Part shown: one piece after another, positions 63,991-64,000 of the stretch | How positions within the stretch are numbered: the first letter of the stretch is position 1 | Layout: each line of letters begins with the position of its first letter | Assembly: GCF_029407905.1 (NCBI RefSeq) | Contig: NC_073643.1 | Span: 40,210,501 to 40,274,500, forward strand | Direction: 5' to 3' | Length of the DNA stretch: 64,000 nucleotides | From: Bubalus kerabau | Taxonomy: Eukaryota; Chordata; Mammalia; Artiodactyla; Bovidae | Position numbers and translations under genes: made by a program | The notes under the pieces: generated by a model | Database searches by the model: none | Seen by the model: only the letters and a program-made list of their open reading frames with translations | What the model was told of the DNA's origin: nothing

Positions 63991-64000
63991 TCTCTTCACT

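Overview
This is nuclear DNA from a ruminant, most likely a bovid (cattle, buffalo, sheep or goat type). The evidence is the mixture of repeats: BovB (RTE) retrotransposons, Bov-tA and Bov-A2 SINEs, CHR-type tRNA-derived SINEs, and L1 copies with bovine-type 3' ends. I see no complete protein-coding gene, rRNA, true tRNA gene or CRISPR array. The longer open frames are remains of L1 or BovB ORFs, or accidental frames inside SINEs. Three short unique stretches could be exons or conserved frames (around 11.7 kb, around 56.3 kb, and an 88-codon frame carried twice); none has independent support.

Layout. 1-9.7 kb: two BovB 3' fragments, L1 3' ends and old MIR, L2 and hAT relics. 9.8-20.4 kb: SINEs, a young L1 nested in an older one, and ERVL/MaLR-like LTR relics. 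20.4-25.5 kb: a 49-bp micro-L1, mostly unique DNA, and a BovB split by a Bov-tA. 25.9-29.6 kb: the largest L1, with an inverted 5' part made by twin priming and a 17-bp target duplication. 29.7-44.9 kb: MIR, L2, MER5A and MER20 relics, a mini-mariner, BovB fragments, a possible solo LTR, an orphan L1 5' UTR, and unique DNA. 44.9-50.2 kb: an old L1 that received a Bov-A2 and later a 3.4-kb, near full-length BovB. 50.2-53 kb: unique DNA and a DNA transposon with long terminal inverted repeats.

53.2-61.0 kb is the most unusual part. It holds two separate inverted duplications: arms 53211-53574/55124-55490, and arms 56675-57969/59432-60966. It also holds a 52-bp patch at 54903-54954 copied from 56619-56670 with 3-bp microhomologies at both joints; the source ends about 5 bp from the arm boundary at 56675. 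In the large inverted repeat the arm cores are almost identical (1 difference in about 300 bp by eye), while the arm ends differ by about 5-7%, and one arm carries a private SINE. Replicative template switching followed by arm-to-arm gene conversion would explain this.

The repeats give a relative order: MIR, L2 and hAT relics are oldest; L1 and LTR relics interrupt or flank them; BovB, Bov-tA and Bov-A2 sit inside those, often with perfect 8-14 bp target duplications. Coordinates of old relics are approximate because they were judged by eye.
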